A DNA stretch of 64,000 nucleotides from Actinotalea soli (GTDB taxonomy: Bacteria > Actinomycetota > Actinomycetes > Actinomycetales > Cellulomonadaceae). Numbering within the stretch: position 1 is the stretch's first letter; every line of letters starts with the position of its first letter. The stretch spans positions 620,001 through 684,000 of the forward strand of contig NZ_JAGEMK010000001.1 of NCBI RefSeq assembly GCF_017565425.1, written 5' to 3'. The translations under genes and the position numbers were made by a program. Below, in pieces: positions 1 to 7,642 of the stretch. Under the pieces are notes generated by a model. It ran no database searches and was not told the DNA's origin. It saw only the letters and a list, made by a program, of their open reading frames with translations.

Positions 1-45
1 CCCCCCCCGCTTCTCGGCAAGCTGAGCGGCAGGGTGCTCGGTCAT
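1..45 (-). CDS. 5' end of a gene, probably ribonuclease III (partial)
   Basis: Only the first 15 residues (MTEHPAAQLAEKRGG) lie in the window. The ATG at 45-43 follows an AGGTGA ribosome binding site about 8 bases upstream. It is read in the same direction as rpmF, 38 bases downstream. In actinobacteria the gene after DUF177-rpmF is usually rnc, the double-strand RNase that processes rRNA, and a variable N-terminus fits. The name rests on gene order alone, since no catalytic motif is visible. Confidence 0.5.
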   Translation of the reverse strand, partial: MTEHPAAQLAEKRGG

Positions 46-83
46 CGACCGGTCACCTGCGTGAGGAGCACGACCGACAGCGG

Positions 84-281
84 TCAGCGCGACTCGTGCT
101 CGGTGCGCAGCGCCTCGGCGTACTGACGCCCCTTGTAGGCACCGCACGACGGGCAGGCCTGGTGGGGCCGCGTGTCGGCGGAGCACCGGGTGCAGGTCGT
201 GAGGGTCGCGGCAGTCGTCTTCCACTGCGACCGACGCGCACGGGTGTTGCTGCGCGACATCTTGCGCTTCGGAACAGCCAC
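84..281 (-). CDS. rpmF: 50S ribosomal protein L32
   Basis: The 65-residue protein begins MAVPKRKMSRSNTRARR, the standard L32 N-terminus, and contains a CTRC...CPSC zinc-ribbon pattern, so it is the zinc-binding form. It is a structural protein of the large ribosomal subunit. It starts two bases after the DUF177 gene ends, the normal actinobacterial DUF177-rpmF-rnc arrangement, and is probably cotranscribed from the promoter near 928-956. Confidence 0.97.
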   Translation of the reverse strand: MAVPKRKMSRSNTRARRSQWKTTAATLTTCTRCSADTRPHQACPSCGAYKGRQYAEALRTEHESR

Positions 282-283
282 GG

Positions 284-829
284 CTAGCTCTCTTTCGTGT
301 CGTCGAACAAGTGCTTCATCCGGTCGAGCTCAGCCCACCGGGGGTCCAGGATCTCGTGCTGGTGGTCCGCGTTCTCCGGGTCCGCCAGGCGTGCCCCGCA
401 CTCGGAGCACAGACCTGGGCAGTCCGTCGAGCAGACCGGGCGGAACGGCAGTGCAGGCACCACGGCGTCCCGGACCACGGTCTCGGCGTCGATCAGGTCG
501 CCGTCGAGCTCGCGGATCTCCTCCTCGTCGTCCCCGTCCTCGACCGCGACGCGAGCCCGCTCAGGATAGACGTACAGCTCCTGGATGCTGACGTCGATGC
601 TCTCGACGACCTGCTCCAGGCAGCGTGCGCACTCCCCGACGGCCCGGCCACGGACGTGTCCGGAGACCAGGATCCCCTCCATGACGGACTCGAGCCTCAG
701 GTCGAGGTCGAGGTCGTCACCGGCGGGGATGCCGATCACGGCGGTACCGAGATCCTCCGGCGCCTGCACCGTGCGGCGCACCTGTCGCATCGTCCCTGGT
801 CGTCGGCCGAGATCGTGCGTGTCGAGCAC
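284..829 (-). CDS. DUF177 / YceD-family protein
   Basis: The protein is about 181 residues long and is a YceD/DUF177 protein of the kind found before rpmF and linked to 23S rRNA accumulation in other bacteria and plants. It has the LDTHDLGRRPGTM stretch near the start, a GECARCLE motif, an acidic middle, and a C-terminal CSTDCPGLCSECG cysteine cluster that probably binds zinc. The start is uncertain. The GTG at 829 has no ribosome binding site. The open frame continues upstream through LDPRSPLV, which homologues usually keep, to a CTG at 859 but to no ATG, GTG or TTG. The CTG overlaps the stop of a possible short upstream ORF. Confidence 0.88.
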   Translation of the reverse strand: MLDTHDLGRRPGTMRQVRRTVQAPEDLGTAVIGIPAGDDLDLDLRLESVMEGILVSGHVRGRAVGECARCLEQVVESIDVSIQELYVYPERARVAVEDGDDEEEIRELDGDLIDAETVVRDAVVPALPFRPVCSTDCPGLCSECGARLADPENADHQHEILDPRWAELDRMKHLFDDTKES

Positions 830-855
830 GAGGGGCGAACGAGGGTCGAGGGCGA

Positions 856-921
856 TCAGACGCTCCGCAGCATGGTCCGGGGTCGAGGGGTCTCGGTCCG
901 CGCCGCGAGCGGCAGGACCAA
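856..921 (-). CDS. possible 21-codon leaderless upstream ORF before DUF177
   Basis: A TTG at 921 lies exactly six bases after the -10 hexamer TAGCAT, the spacing seen at leaderless genes elsewhere in this window. The frame runs 21 codons to a TGA at 858-856. That stop shares two bases with the CTG that would be the best start for the DUF177 protein. Translation of this ORF could therefore feed reinitiation there. The peptide resembles nothing known to me. Confidence 0.3.
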   Translation of the reverse strand: MVLPLAARTETPRPRTMLRSV

Positions 922-927
922 CGGGAG

Positions 928-956
928 ATGCTACGCCATGGCGGGGCCCCGCCCAA
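928..956 (-). promoter_or_regulatory. promoter of the DUF177-rpmF-rnc operon
   Basis: On the minus strand a -35 TTGGGC (956-951) and a -10 TAGCAT (933-928) are separated by 17 bases. Transcription would start near 921, about 60-90 bases before the DUF177 coding region. This is a sequence match only. Confidence 0.5.
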
Positions 957-997
957 ACAGGCGGCGTGCCGCGACGCGTGCGGTCTCCCGCCTGCCG

Positions 998-1543
998 TCA
1001 GGACGGTGAGTGCCGGGGGCGGTCCTCGGTCAGCCTGCCGGCCAGCTTGGCCCGGCCCGCCTGGACCTGGGTGACGACCTTGCCGAGGTCGATCTCGAAG
1101 TCCGCGAGACGACGGTCGCAGTAGTCGTCGGCCTCGCGGCGCATGCTCGCGGCCGTGCTCTCGGCCTCGGCCACGATCTCCCGGGCGCGGACCTCGGCCG
1201 CAGCGACCACCTGCTCGGTGCTGACGAGCTCCTCGGCCCGGCGGCGCGCGGCGGTCACGATCCCCTCGGCCTCGGCCCGCGCCTCGGTGAGGACCTGGTC
1301 CGCCCCGGCCAGGACCTCGTCGGCCTCGGTCAGCTGGGTGGGCAGCACGGCGTGGGCCTGGGCCAGCAGGTCCATGACCTCGGCGCGGTTGACCAGCACC
1401 GAGGAGGACATGGGCATGGCACGGGCCTGGGCGACGGCCTGCTCGAGGGCCTCGAGGATGCCGGTGAGCCCTTCGGACCGGACGGTCGGGGGGGCAGGCT
1501 CGGCGGGACCGCCGGGCCCCGACCCTGGTGCGCTTGGGTTCAT
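998..1543 (-). CDS. DivIVA-like coiled-coil protein
   Basis: This 181-residue protein has a proline-rich N-terminus (about 1-20) and then a long Ala/Glu/Arg-rich region (about 70-165) with heptad-like spacing, predicted to be a coiled coil. It has no signal peptide or membrane segment. Similar proteins next to coaD in Micrococcales are annotated as DivIVA-like or cell-division initiation proteins; the exact role is unknown. The ATG at 1543 follows AAGGAG at a good distance. It overlaps the coaD stop by four bases (ATGA), so the two genes are translationally coupled. Confidence 0.85.
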   Translation of the reverse strand: MNPSAPGSGPGGPAEPAPPTVRSEGLTGILEALEQAVAQARAMPMSSSVLVNRAEVMDLLAQAHAVLPTQLTEADEVLAGADQVLTEARAEAEGIVTAARRRAEELVSTEQVVAAAEVRAREIVAEAESTAASMRREADDYCDRRLADFEIDLGKVVTQVQAGRAKLAGRLTEDRPRHSPS

Positions 1544-2037
1544 CCTCGTGCTCCTTCGTCGTGGGCCCGTAGCCGGGCGCGGACCAGCTCGGCGACACCG
1601 GGCGGGACGAGGTCCTCGACCCGCCCGCCGTGCCGGGCGACGTCCTTGACCAGTGAGGAGGCGATGTGGGCGACGGCGCGGTCCGCCGGGACGAAGACCG
1701 TCTCGATCCCGGTCAGGTGCCGGTTCATCAGGGCCATCGGCAGCTCGGCGTCGTAGTCGGCCCCGCCACGCAGGCCCTTGAGCAGGGCCGTCGCGCCGAT
1801 CTCCTGGCAGAAGTCCACCAGGAGCCCCGGCACCACCTCGACCCGCGCTCCGGGGATCTCGGCGACGGCCGAGCGTGCCAGACCGACCCGGTCCTCGACG
1901 CTCAGCAGGGCGCTCTTGCTCGCGTTCCGCGCGACGCCCACGACCACCTCGTCGAAGAGCCTCGTCCCGCGGCGGACGACGTCGAGGTGCCCGAGGGTGA
2001 TCGGGTCGAAGGACCCGGGGCACACGGCGATGGTCAC
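1540..2037 (-). CDS. coaD: phosphopantetheine adenylyltransferase
   Basis: CoaD transfers AMP from ATP to 4'-phosphopantetheine, the penultimate step of coenzyme A synthesis. The 165-residue length is typical. The nucleotidyltransferase signature PGSFDPITLGHLDV sits at the N-terminus with its T/HxGH-type motif, and ALMNRHL and SSLVKDVA are normal CoaD blocks. The start is GTG, with no ribosome binding site. A TAGAGT -10 hexamer lies six bases upstream, so a leaderless transcript is likely. The TAG of that hexamer is the rsmD stop codon. Confidence 0.97.
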   Translation of the reverse strand: MTIAVCPGSFDPITLGHLDVVRRGTRLFDEVVVGVARNASKSALLSVEDRVGLARSAVAEIPGARVEVVPGLLVDFCQEIGATALLKGLRGGADYDAELPMALMNRHLTGIETVFVPADRAVAHIASSLVKDVARHGGRVEDLVPPGVAELVRARLRAHDEGARG

Positions 2038-2043
2038 AGGCCC

Positions 2044-2049
2044 ACTCTA
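2044..2049 (-). promoter_or_regulatory. -10 element of leaderless coaD promoter
   Basis: TAGAGT on the minus strand is followed by six bases and then the coaD GTG. The first three bases are the rsmD stop codon. An internal promoter here would let coaD and the gene after it be expressed without rsmD. Confidence 0.5.
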
Positions 2050-2610
2050 GGCCGGTCTCTCGGCGAACCACAGGGTCGTGTCCCCGTACCCGCGCCGGTC
2101 GGCGAGGGCGAGGTCCGCGCCCGGCCACCGTGGTTCAGGGCTGCGGGCCGAGCGCTCGACGACGACCACGGCCCCCGGGGCCAGGTGCGGCACGAGGAGC
2201 TCGAGCACCTCGGCGAGGGCCTCCTCGGTGACGTCGTAGGGCGGGTCGAGCAGCGCGAGGTCCGCGAGGTCGCCGTCGGTCCCCGGCGGTCGGCGCAGGT
2301 ACGAGGCCACGGTCGCCGCGACGACCACGACCCCTGCCAGGCCCACGGTGCGCAGGTTCTGCCGGCACACCTCGGCCGCGGGGCGGGCGGACTCGACGAG
2401 CACCACCTGCCGAGCACCCCGGCTCGCCGCCTCGAGCCCGAGGGCCCCTGACCCCGCGTAGAGGTCGAGCACGACCGTGCCGTCGAGCAGGCCGCGGTGC
2501 TCGAGCCGGGAGAAGAGCGCCTCACGGACCCGGTCGCTGGTGGGTCGGGTGCCCCGGGGCGGCACCTTGAGGGTGCGTCCCCCGGCACGTCCTGCCACGA
2601 TCCTGGTCAC
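2047..2610 (-). CDS. rsmD: 16S rRNA (guanine(966)-N2)-methyltransferase
   Basis: RsmD methylates G966 of 16S rRNA using S-adenosylmethionine. At 187 residues it has the normal length. The N-terminal MTRIVAGRAGGRTLKVPP block, the PTSDRVREALF motif, the SAM-binding DLYAGSGALGLEAASRGA loop and the catalytic DPPY (an NPPY variant) are all present. Adjacency to coaD is conserved widely among bacteria. The GTG start at 2610 has a TAGGCT hexamer six bases upstream and no ribosome binding site. Confidence 0.96.
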   Translation of the reverse strand: MTRIVAGRAGGRTLKVPPRGTRPTSDRVREALFSRLEHRGLLDGTVVLDLYAGSGALGLEAASRGARQVVLVESARPAAEVCRQNLRTVGLAGVVVVAATVASYLRRPPGTDGDLADLALLDPPYDVTEEALAEVLELLVPHLAPGAVVVVERSARSPEPRWPGADLALADRRGYGDTTLWFAERPA

Positions 2611-2616
2611 CGGGCC

Positions 2617-2622
2617 AGCCTA
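2617..2622 (-). promoter_or_regulatory. -10 element of leaderless rsmD promoter
   Basis: TAGGCT on the minus strand, six bases before the GTG start of rsmD, lies in the 30-base gap after recG. It matches the TAnnnT pattern at other leaderless genes here. Confidence 0.5.
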
Positions 2623-2640
2623 GGCGCGGGGCGCAGACCC

Positions 2641-4881
2641 TCAGGCACGGTCCAGGAACTCCTCGCGACGCGGGTCGAGCCAGGTGCCGATGGCCTCCTG
2701 GAGCACCGGCCATCGCGCCAGGTCCGGGTCGGCCATGACGAGCGGGGTCGCGTCCTGCCTCGCCTCGGCGATCACGTCCCCGTGGCGGACCACCCGCAGC
2801 AGGCGCAGCGAGCTGCGGCCACCGGACTGCGAGGCACCGAGCACGTCCCCCTCGCGCCGCAGCTCGAGGTCCACACCGGCCAGCCGGAAGCCGTCCGTGG
2901 TCTCGGCCAGGGTGCGCACCCGCGTGGCCGCATCGGTGCCCTCGGCCGCCGCGGAGACCAGCAGGCACAGGCCAGGGGCCTGGCCCCGACCCACCCGACC
3001 ACGCAGCTGGTGGAGCTGGGAGAGCCCGAAGCGGTCGGCGTCGAGGATCACCATGACGGTCGCCTCGGGGACGTCCACGCCGACCTCGATCACGGTGGTG
3101 GCGACCAGCACCTGGAGCTGCCCCGAGGAGAAGCGCGCCATGGCCTCGTCCTTCTCGGCCGGCGGCATCCGACCGTGCAGGACGCCGACCTCGACCCCCG
3201 CGAGGTGGGGCATGGCCGCGAGCTCCTCGGCGACCTCGAGCACCGCGCGCAGCGGCGCGGCCGGACGTGCGGGTCCCGTCTCGTCCTCGCGGGCGGGCTC
3301 CCACCCCTCCTCCGCGGTGGCGGCGCCCTCGGCGGGGTCGTCCGGGCTGATCCGCGGGCACACGACGTAGACCCGGTGGCCGGCGTCGACCTCCTCGCGC
3401 ACCCGCTGCCAGGTCCGAGTCATCCAGGTCTCGTTGTCTGCGGGGACCACGTGGGTCGTGATGCCCGGGCGCCCGGCGGGGACGTCGAGCAGCATCGAGG
3501 TCTCGAGGTCCCCGAAGACGGTCATCGCCACGGTCCGCGGGATGGGGGTGGCGGTCATGACCAGCAGGTGGGGCGGCACACCGGCCCGGGTCCGCAGCGC
3601 GTCGCGCTGCTCGACGCCGAACCGGTGCTGCTCGTCGACCACGACGAGCCCGAGCTCGGCGAACTGCACCGAAGGGCTCAGCAGCGCGTGGGTGCCGACC
3701 ACGATGCCTGCACGCCCGGAGGCCGCGTCGAGCAGGGCCTCACGCCGGGCCGCGGTCGACTGCGACCCGGTCAGCAGCACCACCCTGGTCGCGCGCTCGG
3801 CCCCGCCGAGCAGCCCTTCCTCGGCGAGCGGTCCCAGCAGGGCCCGCAGGCTGCGCAGGTGCTGCGCGGCGAGCACCTCGGTCGGCGCGAGGAGCGCGGC
3901 CTGCCCGCCGGCGTCGACCACCTGGAGCATCGCGCGCAGGGCGACGACCGTCTTGCCCGAGCCGACCTCCCCCTGGAGCAGCCGCTGCATCGGCTGCGGG
4001 CGCTCGAGATCGGTCGCGACCTGCTCCCCGACCTCGACCTGCCCCGGGGTGAGGGTGAACGGCAGGCGCGCGTCGAAGTCGGCGAGCAGGCTCGGTCCCT
4101 CCCGCCGCGGCCGGGCGACGGCGTGCTCGGCGGCCACGATCGCGCGACGCCGGGCGAGGGCGGCCTGCAGCACGAAGGCCTCCTCGTACCGCAGCCGGGC
4201 CTGCCCGCGACGCCAGTCGGCGTCGGCGAAGGGCGCGTGCACCCCGCGCAAGGCCTCGTGCAGGCTGACCAGACCTCGCTGCTCGAGGATCTCGGCCGGC
4301 ACCGGGTCCGGGAGGTCGGCCTCGGTCAGGGTGTCGAGCACGGTGCGGACCGCACGCTGGATGCGCCAGGTGGGCAGGGCGGCGCTCGACGGGTAGATGG
4401 GGATCGGGCGGGTGGCCTCGACCAGGACCGCAGCCTCGTCGTCGACGTCCTCACCGATCACCTGGTAGTCGGGGTGGGTGAGCTGCAACGCGCCCCGGTA
4501 CTCCCCCACCGTGCCCGTGAACAGCGCGACCTTGCCGGGCCGGAGCCGGTGCTCGTGGCTGCGCAGCGCCCCGGACCTCTTGGCGAAGAACGTCAGCTGC
4601 AGGTCGTGCGTGCCGTCGGTGACACCCACCTGCATCAGAGAGCCGCCGCGCGAGCGCATGGTCCGGACGGTCGCCTGGCGTACCTGCGCCATGACGGCCA
4701 CGTGCTCGCCGAGGGCGAGCTCGGACAGGTCGGTGAGCCGGCCCGGCTCGGCGTAGCGACGGGGGTAGTGCCGCACGAGGTCCCCCACGGTCCGCACCCC
4801 CAGGGCGTCGAGGGCCTCGGCCGTGCGCTTGCCGACCACCCGCTCCAGCGGCTCGAGGAGCCTGTCGGGCTCTGCGGTCAC
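2641..4881 (-). CDS. recG: ATP-dependent DNA helicase RecG
   Basis: RecG is a monomeric DNA translocase that regresses stalled replication forks and processes branched DNA. The 746 residues contain an N-terminal wedge/OB region (about 50-140), Walker A GEVGSGKT at about 304-311, the RecG-type Walker B DEQH at about 416-419, the MTATPIPRT block, and helicase C-terminal motifs including QLRGRVGRG. It overlaps the DAK2 gene by four bases, so the two are probably translated in tandem. The DAK2-recG-rsmD-coaD order is standard in actinobacteria. Confidence 0.98.
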   Translation of the reverse strand: MTAEPDRLLEPLERVVGKRTAEALDALGVRTVGDLVRHYPRRYAEPGRLTDLSELALGEHVAVMAQVRQATVRTMRSRGGSLMQVGVTDGTHDLQLTFFAKRSGALRSHEHRLRPGKVALFTGTVGEYRGALQLTHPDYQVIGEDVDDEAAVLVEATRPIPIYPSSAALPTWRIQRAVRTVLDTLTEADLPDPVPAEILEQRGLVSLHEALRGVHAPFADADWRRGQARLRYEEAFVLQAALARRRAIVAAEHAVARPRREGPSLLADFDARLPFTLTPGQVEVGEQVATDLERPQPMQRLLQGEVGSGKTVVALRAMLQVVDAGGQAALLAPTEVLAAQHLRSLRALLGPLAEEGLLGGAERATRVVLLTGSQSTAARREALLDAASGRAGIVVGTHALLSPSVQFAELGLVVVDEQHRFGVEQRDALRTRAGVPPHLLVMTATPIPRTVAMTVFGDLETSMLLDVPAGRPGITTHVVPADNETWMTRTWQRVREEVDAGHRVYVVCPRISPDDPAEGAATAEEGWEPAREDETGPARPAAPLRAVLEVAEELAAMPHLAGVEVGVLHGRMPPAEKDEAMARFSSGQLQVLVATTVIEVGVDVPEATVMVILDADRFGLSQLHQLRGRVGRGQAPGLCLLVSAAAEGTDAATRVRTLAETTDGFRLAGVDLELRREGDVLGASQSGGRSSLRLLRVVRHGDVIAEARQDATPLVMADPDLARWPVLQEAIGTWLDPRREEFLDRA

Positions 4882-6530
4882 TCGATCCCCACCTCCAGCC
4901 GACTGCCCTCGCCGCCGCCCTCGAGCACGACCACCTCGAGGTCCGGGTGGCCGGCCCCGAGAGCGTCGACCAGGGCCGTGACGACGCGGGGCGGGGTGCC
5001 CTGCGCGGTCACGAGGGTGACGATCTCGGCCGTCCCGACCAGCGGGACGACCACCTCGGGAGCCGTCGAGGTCCCACCGGCACCGGTGTCGAGCACGACC
5101 GATCGGAGTCCACGCACGGCCGCCAGGACAGCACCGCGTTGCTCCTCGCTCCCCATGACAGGGTCGAGGCCGGCCCGGGTGGCGGCGCCCACCACGACCT
5201 GCACCTCGCTCAGACCTGCCACGACCTCCACCTCGAGCTCGTCGCCGTCGACCGAGCGCGGCACCGGACCGGGCAGCACAGCGGTGCCGGCCGGGCCGGT
5301 CGCGAGCACGAGGACCTCCTGGGCGCCCGAGTCCTCGACGGCTCGGGTCACCGCGCGGGTGAGCGTCCGGCCCTCGGCCGCGAGCACGACGACCGCCCCC
5401 GCCCGGGCCAGCGCGGGGACGAGCCCGGGGGCGCCGGTCACCGCGACGAGGCCCAGCGCGGGCGCCCGGTCACCGTGCACCCCTGACTGCCGCAGGAGGT
5501 GACGCACCATCACCTGGTCCGCCACCAGGCCGAGGCGAGGTGCGAGGGCGACGGCCTCGAGCGGCCGGTCGGTGTGCACGTGCACCTGCCAGAGCGCGCG
5601 GTCCTCGACCACGACCACCGAACGACCCAGGTCACCGAGTCCTGCACGGAGCGCGTCGGCCGGTGCATCAGCATGCTCGACAGACGCAGCACGGTCGGCG
5701 GCCGGGCCTCCTGCGGCACGCTCGGCGAGGTACATGACCTCGAACTCCCCGTCCGACCCCGGCTCCTCGCCAGGCGTCGACGGGGTGGGGGGCTCCCCCC
5801 ACGGCTCCACCGTGACGCGGCGGGCCCGGCGCGTCACGGTGCCGTCCCCGGACCCGGGCTCGGGAGGCAGGGCGTCCGCGAGGGCCTCGAGCACGAGGAG
5901 GAGGCCCAGGGCCCCCGCGTCCCGGACCCCCGCGGCGCCGAGGGCGGGCAGCTGGTCGGGGGTGAGCGCCAGGGCGACTCCGCCGGCCACCAGGCCGGCG
6001 TCGAGCACCGCGGCCAGGGACTCCTGCCGACCGGCCGTCGCGGCGCCGTCGGCCACCGCTCCGGCCACGGTCAGGACCGTTCCCTCGACCGGCTCGCCGA
6101 CCGCGCGTCGGGCGGCGGCTGCGGCCCGGACCAGGGCCGGGACGGCAGGGTGCACGGAGGGCGGGCCCGCAGCTCGGGGCGGGTCCGCGGCAGGGTCAGC
6201 GGGTCGGGCGGGTGTCGGCCACCCCAGGAGCAGCGCGCTCAGGTACTGGCTGAGGATGACCCCGGAGTTGCCCCGGGCACCCACGAGCGCGCCGCGGGCC
6301 AGGGCGTGGGCGACCTCCTCGGCCGTGGCCTCTGCCGGCAGGTCCGCCACGGCCTCGGCGGCGTCAGCGAGGGTCAGGTAGAGGTTCGTCCCGGTGTCGG
6401 CGTCGGGGACGGGGAAGACGTTCACCGCGTCGAGCGCGCGGCGATGGTGCCTCAGCGTCTGCGTGGAGCCCGCGAGCCAGCGTCGCAGCGTGGACGCGGA
6501 GAGGCCGAGGAGCGGTGCTGCTCGATCCAC
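4878..6530 (-). CDS. DAK2-domain protein (FakA-like)
   Basis: The 550-residue protein has an N-terminal DAK2/DhaL-type kinase domain. NVFPVPDADTGTN carries the Mg-ATP aspartates and GARGNSGVILSQYLSALLLG is the second signature. A large C-terminal domain of the FakA/YloV type follows. FakA homologues phosphorylate fatty acids bound to FakB for phospholipid synthesis; substrate and partner are not shown by this sequence. The middle (about 125-145 and 240-260) is a Pro/Ala-rich linker. The GTG start at 6530 follows a GAGGAGGAAG ribosome binding site. Confidence 0.9.
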   Translation of the reverse strand: MDRAAPLLGLSASTLRRWLAGSTQTLRHHRRALDAVNVFPVPDADTGTNLYLTLADAAEAVADLPAEATAEEVAHALARGALVGARGNSGVILSQYLSALLLGWPTPARPADPAADPPRAAGPPSVHPAVPALVRAAAAARRAVGEPVEGTVLTVAGAVADGAATAGRQESLAAVLDAGLVAGGVALALTPDQLPALGAAGVRDAGALGLLLVLEALADALPPEPGSGDGTVTRRARRVTVEPWGEPPTPSTPGEEPGSDGEFEVMYLAERAAGGPAADRAASVEHADAPADALRAGLGDLGRSVVVVEDRALWQVHVHTDRPLEAVALAPRLGLVADQVMVRHLLRQSGVHGDRAPALGLVAVTGAPGLVPALARAGAVVVLAAEGRTLTRAVTRAVEDSGAQEVLVLATGPAGTAVLPGPVPRSVDGDELEVEVVAGLSEVQVVVGAATRAGLDPVMGSEEQRGAVLAAVRGLRSVVLDTGAGGTSTAPEVVVPLVGTAEIVTLVTAQGTPPRVVTALVDALGAGHPDLEVVVLEGGGEGSRLEVGIE

Positions 6531-6575
6531 CCGGCTTCCTCCTCGCCCTCGCGGCCCTCGGCCCTGACGTCACGT

Positions 6576-6605
6576 TTGGGTGCACCCGCGACGATCGGCT
6601 ACCCT
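6576..6605 (+). promoter_or_regulatory. candidate rpmB promoter
   Basis: A -35 TTGGGT (6576-6581) and a -10 TACCCT (6600-6605) are 18 bases apart. They lie in the 233-base gap between the divergent DAK2 gene and rpmB, about 160 bases before the rpmB start. No other clear signal was seen in the gap. A zinc-uptake-regulator site was looked for and not found. Confidence 0.35.
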
Positions 6606-6763
6606 ATCGAGGTTGCCCGGTCATGCCTGGGTGGGTGCAGGCCTCGTGAGGCGCCGGTCGAGAGTCCGGCACCAGCGCGTGCCACGCACCATGATGAACG
6701 TACAGAACCGCTTCAGCCGCCCTCGGAATGTGCGCGCGGCATGCACGACGATCAGGAGAGAAC

Positions 6764-6955
6764 GTGGCTGCCAACTGCGACGTGTGCGGCAAGGGCCCGA
6801 GCTTCGGGCACAGCATCTCGCACTCCCACCGCCGCACCAAGCGTCGTTGGAACCCGAACATCCAGCGCGTGCGCGCCGTCGTGGCGGGCGCTCCCAAGCG
6901 GCTCCACGTGTGCACCTCGTGCCTCAAGGCCGGCAAGGTGCAGCGCACCGCCTGA
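6764..6955 (+). CDS. rpmB: 50S ribosomal protein L28
   Basis: The 63-residue protein has the L28 core [21 protein letters not shown] and the cysteine pairs CDVC and CTSC, so it is the zinc-binding form. The GTG at 6764 gives AANCDVC at the N-terminus and sits about four bases after AGGAGAG; longer in-frame starts lack this. It stands alone and ends at a strong terminator. Confidence 0.96.
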   Translation: MAANCDVCGKGPSFGHSISHSHRRTKRRWNPNIQRVRAVVAGAPKRLHVCTSCLKAGKVQRTA

Positions 6956-6974
6956 GCCCGACCCTCGGTCGACG

Positions 6975-7003
6975 AGACCCACGGAGCCTGGCTCCGTGGG
7001 TCT
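6975..7003 (+). terminator. intrinsic terminator after rpmB
   Basis: A perfect 13-base inverted repeat (AGACCCACGGAGC / GCTCCGTGGGTCT) with a three-base loop begins 20 bases after the rpmB stop. The tail is TGTGCTG, so the U-tract is weak, as is common in high-GC actinobacteria. Confidence 0.85.
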
Positions 7004-7120
7004 TGTGCTGCCCGCGGCGGGGCGAGGGCGCCGCCGCTCGCAGCCCCTCGTCGGCCAACGGAGCATCAAGAGTCGCCCAAGGGGTGGCCGGGACGCGATC
7101 CAGATGGCAGGGTGGCCGTC

Positions 7121-7642
7121 ATGGTGGACGACCTCACCGACATGGTGATCCGGCCGGCGACCGATGACGACGCACGCGCTATCGCCGAGGTGCACGTGGC
7201 CTCCTGGCGGCAGGCGTACACAGGGGTGATCGACGAGGACTACCTCGCGAAGCTCGACGTCTCGGCGCGGGCAGCGTGGTGGAGCGAGCTCCTCGACAGC
7301 TCGAACACGAGCACGTCCGTGTGGGTGGCCGAGAACGAGGGCCGCGTCGTCGGTTTCGCCTCGATGGGACCGAGCCTCGACGAGGACGCCGATCGTTCAG
7401 CGCTGCAGATCTACACGATCTACCTCGACCCGTCAGCCTGGGGGCACGGCATCGCGAGGGAGCTGATGCGCACGGTCCTCGCCGACGTCCCGGAGGGAGT
7501 GCCCGTCACGCTCTGGGTCCCCGCGGCCAACGAGCGAGCGCGGCACTTCTACCGTCGGCACGGCTTCTCGGCCGACGGCGTCGAGCGTGTCGAGGAGTTC
7601 GGTGGCGACCAGCTCCGCGAGATGCGCTACCGCAAGGGCTGA
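7121..7642 (+). CDS. GNAT-family N-acetyltransferase
   Basis: The 173-residue protein has the GNAT fold. The N-terminal VIRPATDDDARAIAEVHVASWRQAY is typical of the family, and the acetyl-CoA loop lies in YLDPSAWGHGIARELM. The HFYRRHGFSADG motif follows. The substrate cannot be told from sequence. The ATG at 7121 is preceded by an AGGGTGG stretch; a GTG at 7112 and a later ATG are alternatives. It ends 16 bases inside the convergent thiL gene. Confidence 0.88.
   Translation: MVDDLTDMVIRPATDDDARAIAEVHVASWRQAYTGVIDEDYLAKLDVSARAAWWSELLDSSNTSTSVWVAENEGRVVGFASMGPSLDEDADRSALQIYTIYLDPSAWGHGIARELMRTVLADVPEGVPVTLWVPAANERARHFYRRHGFSADGVERVEEFGGDQLREMRYRKG

Noticed and set aside
2497-5502. A 1001-codon open frame on the plus strand opposite recG and the DAK2 gene
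   Set aside because: Long antisense frames are expected in high-GC DNA. Composition is Gly/Arg/Pro/Val-rich with no family features, and recG on the other strand has full helicase motifs.
6531-6763. Zinc-uptake-regulator site before the zinc-type rpmB
   Set aside because: No dyad resembling the actinobacterial Zur box was found. Zinc-type L28 and L32 are the ordinary forms, so a Zur site was not expected.
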